Shown in pieces: positions 28,530-44,971 of a stretch of 64,000 nucleotides of DNA. The stretch comes from Tetrahymena thermophila SB210 (lineage: Eukaryota; Ciliophora; Oligohymenophorea; Hymenostomatida; Tetrahymenidae), in contig NW_002476542.1 in NCBI RefSeq assembly GCF_000189635.1, positions 239,335 through 303,334 of the forward strand, given 5' to 3'. Every line of letters begins with the position of its first letter. Within the stretch, counting starts at the first letter, position 1. The position numbers and the translations under genes were made by a program. A model generated the notes under the pieces. That model saw only the letters and a program-made list of their open reading frames with translations, did no database searches and had not been told where the DNA came from.

Positions 28530-31500
28530 ATGACAAATAAAATTCTGTTACTTTTATAGACTATTTTATTTAAATTGGGAATTTTAATTTTGGCTTAAGC
28601 ATAAAAATGCCCAAATTTTTAAGTTTAGCAAAGTAAATAAACAAATTTTTATCATAATAAAATTTTTATTTCTAATTATAAATAGTACCTAAATTTTTTG
28701 AGTCTTAATACATCATAAATTACTTGAAGATACCAAAAACAAATTTGCTTTTAATAAACTCAACAGCGAAAGACTAAAATGGTGTTGCTATTACCAGTGT
28801 TGTATATTATAATGATATTTCCAAAGATGTTGACAACACAATTAATGTTATTAGGCGTAAAATATGCTTTTATGAATTTTCAAATTAACTAATTAAAATA
28901 TATATAAACAGCTGATTATACAATAGTTTAAATGGATTTTATTGAGTAGACAAATCAGATTTTAGTTGCTAGCGAATAAAAATTGATAGTTGCTAACATA
29001 TATACATTATCTATAATAAATCATCTTATTATTAGCAATTTAAAGGGAATTAACTTAATTTAAGGAACAAATTTAGCTTTTGTAACAACATAAACTTGCA
29101 ACATTTATATTATAGATGTTATTGAATTGAATTAGGTATATTTTAAAGATTCTTGCTATTTCAAGTATGATATCTATAATCCTCTTTATTTCCCTAAAAT
29201 ATTCTTTCTCTAAAATGGTTTAATCTTTGTAGCAATAAAAGATAAATATGGCTTTCAAGCTTGGTCATTAAATACTACAACAATTGCTCTTGAATATCAT
29301 AATTATTTGCCAGAACCATGTAAATTTACTTTAACAAAATGAATTGTTTTTGAAATATAATATTAAATAGAAGGAAATCCTAGTTCTACTTAATATATAG
29401 ACATAGATGTTGATTTAAATTGGAATGTTATATATGCTGTAGGTTAAGGTTATTTAATAAATATTATTTAGATTGTAAATTTAAGAGAAGGAAAATTTAA
29501 ATTGCTGAAAAATTTATGTAAAGAAATACATATTTATAGAGCAATTAATAGATACTAATTTTTTATTAAAATAGAACTGATGGATTCTACTAGTGATTTC
29601 TATAATGGAAAATTAATTAGAGGTATTTCCCAAACATTAAATAGCTAGAGTCTATATCTTACAGATACAACTAAAATATTCAGATTAGATATTTAGATAT
29701 TTGGAGATTTTTAGATATAAAAAATAGATTCTTTAACTTATGAAATGGCTTAATAACCTTTTCCAATATCAATCGAAGCATTCTAACATGCAAATTGGTA
29801 CTTTTTAGAAGAAAATAAGGTTTTAGTTTTACCTGTCCATAATATTTTTCATTATGGAGGTATGGAGTAGACTTATTCTATTTTCTACTCATACATCGAT
29901 AATACTTTTTAAGTTCGTTAATGTAACTAATTATTAAAACTTTTTTAATAAAAAGCATCACAAAGAAATATCCAAAAAAATTTTTACTCCATTAAAATAT
30001 TATGAAAATATTTAATTCTATTGAAATAAACAAAGATAATATTTATGAAATTATGTTTTTAAAAAAAGATTATCGAACTACAGGATTTCCTAAAATTTTT
30101 CATAGAAATTTTGATAAAAAAGACTATTACATTACACCAATAACCAGTTATGTTTTTGCTTCTGAGGACACACCTTAGGGAAAAGATGTGTGGACATTTA
30201 ATTTAGGTAGTTAAATCAATGGAAAAGAAAATTGTTTTATCGAAATTGCAAACTACCCTAAAGGATTTTTTTTATAGATGAATAACAATAATTTAATACA
30301 ACTCGATGCGTTCGGTGATTATTATTCAGTAAACATTTTTATAAGAGTAAAAAGAAAATAAAATAATTTTTTTTTTGAAAATTAGTATATGGATATAAGT
30401 TATTTAAATCTATCGTTTGGTAGAATTAGCTAAACTTAAACTTCTTATTTAGATTAAGAAAAGTACTTGTGGATTCTTTTTGCTTTACCTTTCAAAGATA
30501 ATAATGAAAAATTTTTATTTTGGATTGTTGATTATTATCATTGGAATCTTTAACAATTAGTATCCAACAATGATGCTGATAATTAAATTCAAACATGTTA
30601 TGCACTATATTCTGATAAAAATAAATTAATAGTTGGGTTAGATGTGCTTGGGAATGTTTATGGCTGGAATTCGTAAAACATTACTGAATTTAAATTTAAG
30701 AAATCTATAAGTAAAAATAATATTTATTTTTTGAATATTTGAATATTGCAATTTTATTATTTAATAAGCTAAATATCAATGCTTCAATTCTACTATTGGC
30801 TAGCTATACAACGATGATAAAGCCCTTTACTTGGTAGCAGTATGTGATAATCTGAATTTAATTGCTTTTAATATAGATACTGAGGAAACGTAATTGTTAA
30901 AGTAAATGTCCTCTAAATCGTTTAACGTTAATTCTTTTGAAGAAATTCAGCTTATTGGTGTTGGAGAAAGTGATACAGGAAATGTCTTTTTATTTACATT
31001 CAATCAAAACACTCAAAGTTTTGAATTCTTTTTATAATTTTAAACAATAAAATAAAAAGATTATACCTTAAATTTATAATATTTAGCTGAATCCCAAATG
31101 CTTTTTATTTAGTATTTTTATAGTATATATTATTTTCCAATTGGATAATGCTTATAAAATAGATAAAATTGCCTAAATTGTCAGATGGACTTTTACTTTA
31201 ATTCTACTGAATAATAGCTTTCTAATAATCTATATGGATTAGGAACTTAAGAATCTCCTTTTGTAACTTCTAAAAGCTTAATAACATCCTTCTTATTAGT
31301 AAATTAATTTATATTTTTAGTTTTTTATTTTTTTAATTTGAATGTAGAAGTAACAAATTTTAAAAAAATAAAGATGTAGCAATATAATGACCTAATATTT
31401 GGTGTTTAAAAGATCAATGCTACTATTTATATTTATCCAAATTAATCTCTTTAAATTATATAAGAGCTTATTAACGTGCAATTTGGAAATATTATAAATT

Positions 31501-34500
31501 TGACAATTAAAAGTGTTGATGAATCTATTTAATCTGAAATAAATACTTATGATGTTTTAGAATTTTAGTAATTCAACATTTTAAGATTATAAAATATTAT
31601 GATAAAATATTTAATATCATCTAAGAATCTAATCTCTGAATGTGGATTAAAAATAACTAAAATACTTGACACGGCTTATATTGAACATATCAATTATAAG
31701 TAGTAGTTATCATAATAATAAGATCAATCACAGTAATATAATTAAATAGTTACTTGCTATTTTATGCATATTGATAATTCTTCAGTTATATTACAAAATA
31801 TAAATATATCATCAGCTAATTTTTCTCACTTTGAAGATTTAATTATAGTTACTAATTCAAATTAGGTAAATCTTTTTATTAAACATAATTTATTTTAAAT
31901 TATTATTTTTTCAACAATTAAAAGATAAGTCTTTAAAATTTTACTCTTGAAAATTCAATTTTAAACAGCTAGTTTAGTATTTTAAGATAAATAAGCGATA
32001 CTAATATTACAATTAATTAAATGTTTATTTAAAACAACACTTGCAACTTTGAGTAAATTACCTATTCTGAAAACGTAGGAGAACTCTTTTAAGGAGGCTT
32101 GTTTAATGTGAGCAATATGCAAATAAAAGGAAATATATTTTGTAATTAAAAGGTTTTTTCAACAATAACTAATGTCAATTAGAAAAATTATATTTTATCC
32201 TTTTAAAATATTACAATTACTTAAAATAAATTTTATACAATGGCATCGTATTTATTTTTTAATGCAATCTACACATTTAATCCTTTACCATAGCACACTC
32301 TCTTAGTTAACAATGTTTAAAACTCAGAAAATTAATATTTTCCTGATGATAAAACTTATAAAAATTTATTAACAACTTCTCTAATTTAAATAGATAAAGT
32401 TTAGAATATTATTCTAAATAATATAACTACTTAGAATCAAAATAAAATATCTTTCTTAAGAGCTTCTAATTGCCTAAATAATTAGCTTTTTAACATATCA
32501 TGCACAAATGATTTTTCTTTTTTCTAAAATACAGATATAAATTAATATGCTGGATGTCTAATATTTACTGATGTAAAAAATTTTAGTCTAAATATGTTTA
32601 ATTCAAGTTTTATCAAAGCTGTTGACTAATCTATTATAAATGTATAAAGCTAAATATATGAAAATGTAACAATTTAAATGACCTAAATCAATATTTTTAA
32701 TAGCTCATTTTATCAAACTTTAACAAATACCTATTCAAATCCTATTTTTATATCCTCTGATTAATACTCTAATATTAAGATATTGGATTCATATTTTCAT
32801 GATAATATACTTTTTGGCTTTATAAACTCTCAGACATAATCAACTACAGGTATTCAGATTATAAATTCATAAGGTGACAATTTAATTTAAGGTACTAGAT
32901 TTAATAACTCAAAATCAAATGCACTTTATAATTTCATGTTTGTGTAGAGTAAAAGCCTATTAATAAATAATTGCTCATTTCAATATTCTTCATTCGATTT
33001 GCAAGACACAAATACTTTATTTGTATAAGAAGGAGGATGTATTAGAGTAAAAACTGTGACACTTTAGTTATTAAATACCTTTTTATCTTAATCAACATCA
33101 AGCTTGGCCTCTTTTATATATATTGAATCATAAATAAATGAGATCAATATTATATTATCCAATTCTTCATTTTCTTAAGGATATTCAAGTTAAGATGGAG
33201 GAGCTTTCCTCATACATACTTAAAATTCAAACATTAAATTATTAATAAATAAATGTAATTTTACAGACATATATTCTTTAAATGCAGGATCAAAAGCTAT
33301 TTCAGTTTTGTAATTTTTAATTTTAAAAATAACTTTAGTTTTTATTAATAATATTTTTTTAGTAATCAAGCATAGGTACAAATAGAAGCATCTTTAAGTA
33401 TAAATTTAACAGCTATCATCTTAACAAATATTTTAGGAAACACTGATTCTATATTTTTAAGTGTCAATTAATCATAAGTTAATGTATAAGGTTTAAAAGC
33501 ATACAATTAAAAAACTTAAAATTATCCTACTTAATTCAATAAAAAAGTTTTAACTTAAAATTTATAAACTTCCACATTAATTTATGCAGAGAAATCAAAT
33601 ATAACTATAAATAACACAAACTTTAGTAATTTATATTCATCATACCAATCAACATAACCTCTTTTAATAAAATCAATAAACTCAAATATTTCAATACAAA
33701 AAATTTAAATATCTTAATCTTTTTTTATGCCAAGCTTGATTGATGCAACTTTGAGCTAAGTTATAATGAGCCAGGCTCATTTCAGCAATTTATCTTTGGT
33801 TGTAGAACATAGAAATCTTTAATAGTAAAATATAAAGTAATAAATTAATAGTAACTCTTTGATAAAATTAAACACATCAAGCATAACTATTAACGATAAT
33901 TCATATTTTAATGAAATTATTTGTTTAAATTGTTAAGGCTCAAGCTTATATTTAACTTACACTGCTTTCAATATTCAAAATACTTGCTTTAGATCTTCTT
34001 AAGTAAGAATTTAAAGTTAATTCTTAATAATTTTAGATAATTTGTTTTTTTTCATATTTGCTAATTTTTTTAATAAATTTAAACTTAAGGTATTAAATGG
34101 AGGAGCTATTTTAATTTAAGGGATAACTCAAACTAATAATCTAATATTAAATTCAAATTTTACAAGTAATATAGCTACTTATAGTGGTGGAGCAATTTAT
34201 TTAAAAGCATAATAAAACGATGTATTTAAATTTAATTATTTTTTTACAAAAAAACATTATTTTTATTATGATATACAGATTTTTAAAATAATTATACATG
34301 AATCTAAATTTGAAGACAATTTAGCTGTTAATGGTTATGGTGGTGCATTTTATATTGAAACTGAAGATATGAATTCTGCATAATAAGTTTTTATTGTTAA
34401 CAAAACAATTATTTAAAAAAATAAAGCTTTTATCGGTGGTGGCATTTACAACTAAGGAATTAATCCTCAAATCTATTAAAGTCAAATTTAATTTAATTAA

Positions 34501-37329
34501 GGATAACACTACGGAGATAACCAGTTTTCTTATCCTACAGAGCTGCACCTAGTCAATTATTATAATTTTTCGAAAGATTATCCATAAAAAATATCTCTAA
34601 ATAAATTTAAAAGTGGAGATAAATTCCCTAAATTTATATTTTAATTGAGGGATACTAGTTTTAAACCTATAACATTTACAGAGGGATAGCAACTAACAGC
34701 TAAAATACAAATAAGTTAAAAAACACAAAATTATTCTCAATATTATTTTAGAGGTAATACACTATCAAATTTGGATCCTATTCAAAATATTTTTATTTTC
34801 GATTAACTTGAATTGGTTGGTATTCCATCATCTGATTCAGTTATCGAATTCGTCTCAGATTCCATAAAAGTCTATAATAATTACACATTAAAGTTTGAAA
34901 ATAATTATACCTTTGAAGTCTATGTAAACTTTAGGAATTGTGTTTATGGAGAGATTTTTAATTAGTACAATAACTACAAAGAATGTTAAACTTGTGAAGA
35001 AGGTAAGTATTCATTAGATTTTTAGGGATGTTACTCTTGTCCATAGGGTGGAGATTGCCAAAATGGTACTGTTTAACTTCAGAATGGGTTTTGGAGAAAG
35101 GAAGAGTATAGCATAGAAATAATTTAATGTTACAATAGATTGCAGAATTGTGTAAAGAACACAGAAAAATCTTTTGGAAATAACATCTGTGTTACTGGAA
35201 ACATAGGTCCTCTATGTGAAGAGTGCGATGTAATCAAATTGAAATTTTTTTTTGTATTAAATTACTTTATTAATTTTAAGATTCATGGTGAATTCTGGGA
35301 GTAAAGTTATACTAGAACTAACAATTTTTAATGTGGACTATGTGAAGATTAGACTAAAAATTTATTTAAATTAGTTCTTACATATATATGGATACTCGTA
35401 TCTATCTATCTTACAGTCAAAAGCGAATAGAATTTATTCTTATAAGGTACTTTGATTAAAAGTATTAGATATAAATAGAAATAATCCTAAAAACAAAATA
35501 TGTTATCTTTTGATAAAGGAAGAATTCAAATAAGTAGGATAAGTAATTAAAAATAAAATGAGGTAAATCAGCCATCTAAAAATTATATAAAAATACTCAC
35601 TAACTATTTCTAAATAATTAGCTCTGTTTCAACTTTCAATTTAAATATTAATTCAAGTAAATTATTTTTTTTTTAATCATCAAATTTTTAAATTAAGTAT
35701 TAAATATTTTAACTTTATTAATAGGGTTGGTAGACATTTCCTCATATTTAGGAAATCCTATAAAAACTTCAACTGACTTTTTAGAGTGCCTACTTAAAGA
35801 AATAAATACACATATTCCATTAATATACTTAAAATTGATATTTTCTTTAACAACACCTCTAATTATTTTGATAGTGTTTGTAATATCCTTGAAAATTAAG
35901 TAATATTTAGTTGAAAAATCTAGACGCTTTAAATTATACTAGTTTTACACCGGTTCAATATTTTTATTTCTATATCTCTAACCTGATTTAGTATCTTAAA
36001 TGATCAGTCTGCTTTCATGTAGGCAAATAGGAGACACATTATATATACTAAATAACACCACTTATGAATGCAATACAAAGAGTTATAAATTTTATAGTAT
36101 AAGCTTTGTGCTACCTTTTTTAATTTTATGGGTTCTAATACTTCCTCTTTTATTGTTAATTTACATTCTTAAAAATAAGGTAAAGCTTGATAATTTATCT
36201 ATTAACATGAGATTTGGTTTCTTGTATAGAGAGTATAAAAACAATGTTTTTTATTGGGAGTTTATCAAAATAGCATAAAAAATATCAATAATAATTGTGC
36301 TTAACTTTTATTATTAATACACCCTTGTTAAAGGTTGTATTGTCACATTAATAATAACTGCATATGGAATTTTAGCAAATAAATATTAACCTTATGAAGA
36401 AAGTTAATACAATTAAATAGACAGTTTATCTACTAAAGTATGTGCTTTGACAATATTTCTTTGTGTATTTATTAATGGAAATGAATATAATTATTTAATA
36501 ATTATTTCATTAATCACAGTTATTATAATTAACTTTTATTTCAATTTGGTGATTTTAATGAAAGTTTTAGAAGGTTATAAATAATATTTTTCAAAAATTT
36601 GCTCATGGGTCAAAAATAAAATATCTTTAAAAAATACAAGCGAAAATGATAAATAATAAGGAAAGGAAAAAACAGTAAAGTTTATAAAACCTGAATTGAA
36701 AAAAAAAATTTAAATAGCCTTAATTAAATATACTAAATTAAGTTAGATCAAAAGGTATGAATTACTTTTGTCATAGCAGCTAAATACTGAATAAAGTAAA
36801 CATATTTTTTAAATCTTTCTTTAAAACTAATTAAAAATAAATAGGAAAATAAATAGTAGCTTAATAAGAAAAATAAAATAATTAAGAATTTGAATAGACT
36901 GAAAAGTCGTAAATTAAAAAGCATTATCTTTCTCCTTAATAAAGTGCTAGCTAATTATCTATGTCACCTCTTAGCAGTAAGATTAGTGAGAACTAAAGCT
37001 AAAATATTTTAATTACTTAAAATAAAATAGGTAAATATAATTATTGTTTTTTCATAAGACAATTGTATTAGTTAATTAATTAATAATTATTTACATAATA
37101 AGATAAATTAGTAGAAATGGAGTTTAAACTAACGAATTTCTAATCGAAATTTGAGTAGGAAAAATCTTATAGGACTTCAAGAAAAAATAATTAAAATCCA
37201 TTCTTAACATGTTCTAAAATTAAGAAAATAGATTATGAAATGGAAGAATTTCCTTAAATATTTGAATCAAATAATTTAGATAGATTATCTTCTACAAATT
37301 CATAAAATAAAATTAGATATTAAAAATGA
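28530..37329 (+). CDS. Giant membrane protein copy D (propeller / beta-helix / Cys-rich / multi-pass)
   Basis: Starts MTNKILLLLQTILFKLGI and continues LILAQAQKCPNF, a signal peptide; exon 1 is 28,530-28,632. The propeller-like region (28,690-31,310) includes DKYGFQAWSLNTTT and ends in the NCLNCQMDFYFNST linker. A beta-helix region follows (about 31,380-34,230) with NGGAILIQG and SGGAIYLKA turns. The Cys-rich module (34,900-35,230) has FRNCVYGEIF, CQTC, CYSCPQGGDC and GPLCEEC. Membrane segments span 35,280-36,590 with SLLSCRQIGDTLYI and FGFLYREYKNNVFYWEF. The Gln-rich tail (introns near 36,795 and 37,030) ends with KIRYQK and TGA 37,327-37,329. Homologous positions of exon 1 and of the tail introns in B and C support one ancestral gene. 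It ends tail-to-tail with MCM2. Function unknown; probably an ectodomain receptor or adhesin. Confidence 0.85.
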
Positions 37330-38044
37330 GGTTTTATGTAATATAATTTTAGACTAATTTATATTTTTTTATTTTGTTTGATTAAAAGAATTGATTATTT
37401 ATTTGATGGTTTTTATTTTAAATTAATTTTTTTAATTTCTTAATCTATTGATCTCAAGTTCATTTAAATATGAAAATGTAGATCATTTGTGACACACTAA
37501 TTTATATTTAATGTACAATTATTAATTTTATAAAATAAATTAAACCTAAAAAAAATATCCCAAAATATCAAAATACTAAATCTAAGGTAAAAAACATAAA
37601 GTATTGACAGCTTTTATTAATCAAAATTTGCAGTATATTAAAATTATTTATTTATTATTTCAGATACTTAGGTTAATGAAAGACAAATAATTTTTGGTCG
37701 AAAATTATTAATTTTATAAGCTAAATTTATGTTTTAGAATATTTTTATACATTTTTAGTAAGTAATATTTCATAAATGGTTTATATATAAATAAAATATG
37801 AAGTTTAAAGGATTTATTTATATTTTAATATATTAATGTGTTGTGTTAGTTATTAATTTATTTTTAAATTTAAAGCAGTTTCAGAATTTATTTATTTAAT
37901 TTTTTATTTTAATTTTTGTTGATTAATATTTTTATCTTCCTAAAAATTAATTATTTAAAATTTTTAGATAAGTTATGAAGAATTAGTTTTCTAAAATATT
38001 TTGCATAGGATTGCTCAACTTTCAAATTTAAATTAATTTATATC
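37330..38044. other. Convergent intergenic region between copy D and MCM2
   Basis: About 715 bases, A+T-rich, containing the 3' ends of two convergent genes. No gene or RNA was recognised. Confidence 0.5.
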
Positions 38045-41460
<3,416 letters not shown>

Positions 41461-42666
41461 TTTATGAATAGTTTATTATTTTTATATGTTTCAAGCTACT
41501 AAATCAGTATGTTTTTTTAATTTTTTGCTTTTATTTTAAAGTCCTTGCTTATTTAGTTTTTTTGCAAGTTGTTTATATTGATATTTTTTTAATTTTTTTT
41601 AAATTAAATATTTCTTAGAAAAGATATTTTCAAGTCTGCATATAAAAATATTAATAAAATATGCATATTAATGCCCACAATTTTTCTATTTAAGATTATT
41701 TAGAGCTTAAATTTATTTAGAATTACGCGGTTTTATTCTTAAAAGGCGCAACAATTTATCCGCTCATTAAATAAATTAAATACATCAATCTATATATCCA
41801 ACGTTCATATTTTTAAATATATCTTCTAAGCTATAAAAAAAAAGAGCTAAAATTTCAAAGTAAAAATCAAAGTAAGTAGGAATTAATTAAATCATTTAAT
41901 TTGAATGAAAATTATAATCAAAAAAAAAATAATTGTTCATTCTTGAAATAGTTTTTAATAAATTTATCTTTTTAATAAAATTTTGCTTTTAAAATATTTA
42001 TTTAATATTCTATTAAATATATTATTTTTAAAATAAATACATTTTTTATTGAGTTTCTGTTAAAATATTTTATTTAACAAGTTTTTCTATTATTTTAAAG
42101 TAATTTTTTAAATTATGTTTAAAATAATTATATGAAAAAAAATAAATAAAATATTAAGTATTATTTGTATTGCTATTACTAAATCAATTTTAAATTGTAT
42201 TAATAAAATTATTTTTTTCAAATAATAAATAGTAATTTGACAATATTTATAAAAGATAAAATAATTTTTACTCAATAAAATATTTATAAAAAATTCAAAT
42301 AATTTATTAATATAAAAGTTTTTAATATTTTTTTAAATATATAAATTGAATTAAATTTCCTATTAGTTTTTGATAATATTTTTGTATTAATTCTTTTAAA
42401 TTAATATCTACTAAAGATGATAAAATAGAATATGTTAATCAAAAGCATACCTTTTATAATTATTCTTTGAATAAAAAAATTCTTTCTACTATTAAATTCT
42501 TTTAAATTATAGTGAAAAATATAATAGATAAATTTTTTTGAAATATTTAAAATTGATAAAATATTGGTTGGGATACAATTTATAAATATTTAGCTTGTAT
42601 TGAATAAAATTTATGCAAATTAAGCTTAAAAAAGATTGATATTATAAATACAGATTAGTAGAATAA
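41461..42666. other. Divergent intergenic region between MCM2 and the OTU gene
   Basis: About 1.2 kb of extremely A+T-rich sequence containing both promoters. Long poly-A/T runs dominate from 41,880 to 42,560. No gene or RNA was recognised. Confidence 0.55.
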
Positions 42667-43959
42667 ATGGGTGCAAAAAAAAATGATAATAAAGAAAAAA
42701 ATAAATCTAAAAAAGATAAGCATAAAGAGGAGGAAATAGAAGATTAAAAAGGCCGTTAAAATAAAAGGAAAGAAAAAAGACATAAATAAAAGAATTGGCA
42801 AGACTCTGATGAATTTTCTAAGCATTTGAAGGAATTTAATGATGAAGTGTCAAAGTATAATTTGTATATAAAGGACGTTTAAGGAGATGGAAACTGTCTG
42901 TTTCGTTCAGTTGCAGACTAGTTGGAAGGTGATGAAAATATGCATATGTATTATAGGAAAATTGCAGTTAATTAACTCAAAAAATAAGAAGAATTCTTTA
43001 AAAATTTTGTCTATGATATAGAATTTGACTAATACCTACATGAAATGTCTTAATTAGGAGTATGGGGTGGAAATTTGGAAATTTAAGCTCTTTCGGCTGC
43101 ACTAGGGCATAATTTTATCATCCATTTAAAAGGAAAGCCTTACTTAGTTATTAAAGGCCAGGCTATTAAAGGGATATAAAAGAAAACTATTCATTTAGCA
43201 TACCACTCTGAAGAAGATATAGCAGAGCATTATAGCTCAATTAGAAATATCGGAGATGACGAGTAAAGTATTCCTGCCTAGCCCATAAAAAATGAAATAT
43301 TTAAATTATTAGAAAAAGAAATGAATAAAGATGATGTAAAGGAATGTATTGAAATTTAAGATAATTAGTCAGAAGAAAATGATGAAAATACTGATTAGAT
43401 ATAATAAGAAAATAAAGATATACATAAAAATGAAACAAAAAAAAGTAAGCAATCTAAAATAGAAATTGCTAAGTTAAAAAAAGAAAAAGAAAAATAGAAA
43501 AAAGCTGAAAGACAGACTTAAAACCAAAAGCGAGAAAAAACTCATAAATCTAAGAAGTAATAAGTTTAAGATAATTCAGAAGAATAAATAGATGTTGGCG
43601 ATGGGGATGATATTGAACAAAATGAAAATCAAGAAAACTATAATGCTGATAATTCTTAAGAAAAACCTTTAGAATAAAATGAAAACATAAATTAAGAAAA
43701 TATGAAAAGAAAAGAAGAAAAAAAAATTAAAGATTTGGTTTGGTAACTTGCTTCAATTTAATTATAAGAAGATGTTTCAAATAATAAAATAGAAGGATAG
43801 TCAAAATTAATTAAATTAGGGAGAAATTAAAAATGCCATTGTGGTTCTTTGAAGCCTTACAAAAAATGTTGCGAATCAAAAGACTTGATAAATAATTAGT
43901 AAAACGCAAACAAAATATAAAATAGGTTAGATAACTTAAAGGATGTAGTATTTATTTGA
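42667..43959 (+). CDS. OTU-family deubiquitinase with C-terminal SEC-C zinc motif
   Basis: Intronless, 430 residues from MGAKKNDNKEKNKSKK to TGA. A basic Lys-rich N-terminus (about 1-50) precedes an OTU cysteine-protease domain. The Cys block is DVQGDGNCLFRSVADQL (about residues 71-87; Asp-Gly-Asn-Cys), followed by MSQLGVWGGNLEIQALSAAL, and the His block is IHLAYHSEEDIAEHYSSI (about 176-193). A long acidic and Lys/Gln-rich linker follows. The last part has LGRNQKCHCGSLKPYKKCC, a SEC-C zinc-binding motif (CxCx8CC). Such enzymes remove ubiquitin from substrates; OTU plus SEC-C is a combination I recall from other eukaryotes, so orthology to a named OTUD gene is not claimed. Catalytic residues look intact. 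Confidence 0.93.
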
Positions 43960-44971
43960 AATTTTCAAAAATATAAATTAAAGTTCATTTTACCATAACT
44001 TAAAGCTTCAATTTTTTGACCAACCTTTATATTATTAAATATTATTTTTAATAAGTAATTAAATTCAACATACTATCTAAACTTTGTAGAAATAATAATA
44101 ATTTAAGAATTACATTTTAGTTAAAATATTTATTATTAAATTGTAAAATTTAGGTAAAATTTTATATGAATAGGTATTTATATGAAATTACTTAGTATTA
44201 TAATATTTTATTAATGAATGATAGCCATTTTAAAACACGTATAGTATGTATTATATAAACAAATGCATGAAACATATTTTGTTAATAATTTAACAATACT
44301 TTCTCAGTTTATATGAATTACTTATATAATTTCTTTGGTTTATTTTGAGAAAAGAATTATTAATTAATTACAAGTAGTATTTTATAAATTAAAGAATTAA
44401 TAACTATTTGCAAGATAAGCGTTTTCTTAAATAAGGTTAGATTAAAATCTTACAGTTTATTAGATTAGGGGAGTAATTCTTAGATTTGTAACAATTAATA
44501 CTCACACTTTATTAATTTAGAAATTACTTAATTAAATAAAAAATAGAAGGGAGGGTGAGTAAGATAAAATCATACAAGATTAGCTATATTTTGATTTTCA
44601 AATAATCCAATTTTGGAAATTTAATATATCAAAGAAAAGACCACCTTGTTTAACTAAATTTAAAAAAATTAAAGTAAACCAGTAGTTGACTTTAATTTAA
44701 GCCCTAATTAAAATATTTAATTGCCTAAAAATATAATATTTGGTCCTTTTAAGACAAGGTTTTTTGATTTACATTTGTACAAATAAATTTATATTGCTTA
44801 TTATTGAATTAAAAAACATTAGTTTGATTTAGACCTCGTTATGTGATTTTTACATTTCTATTAACTTTCTAATTATCATTGATAAATCAAATAAGTTAAA
44901 ATAGAAAATAGGTCTTTAATACTTTTGGAATTGATTAATTTGTAAAAAATTGATTAATGATAAGAAAATAG
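43960..44971. other. Intergenic between the OTU gene and giant gene E
   Basis: About 1 kb, A+T-rich, with no gene recognised. It should hold the promoter of E. Confidence 0.5.
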
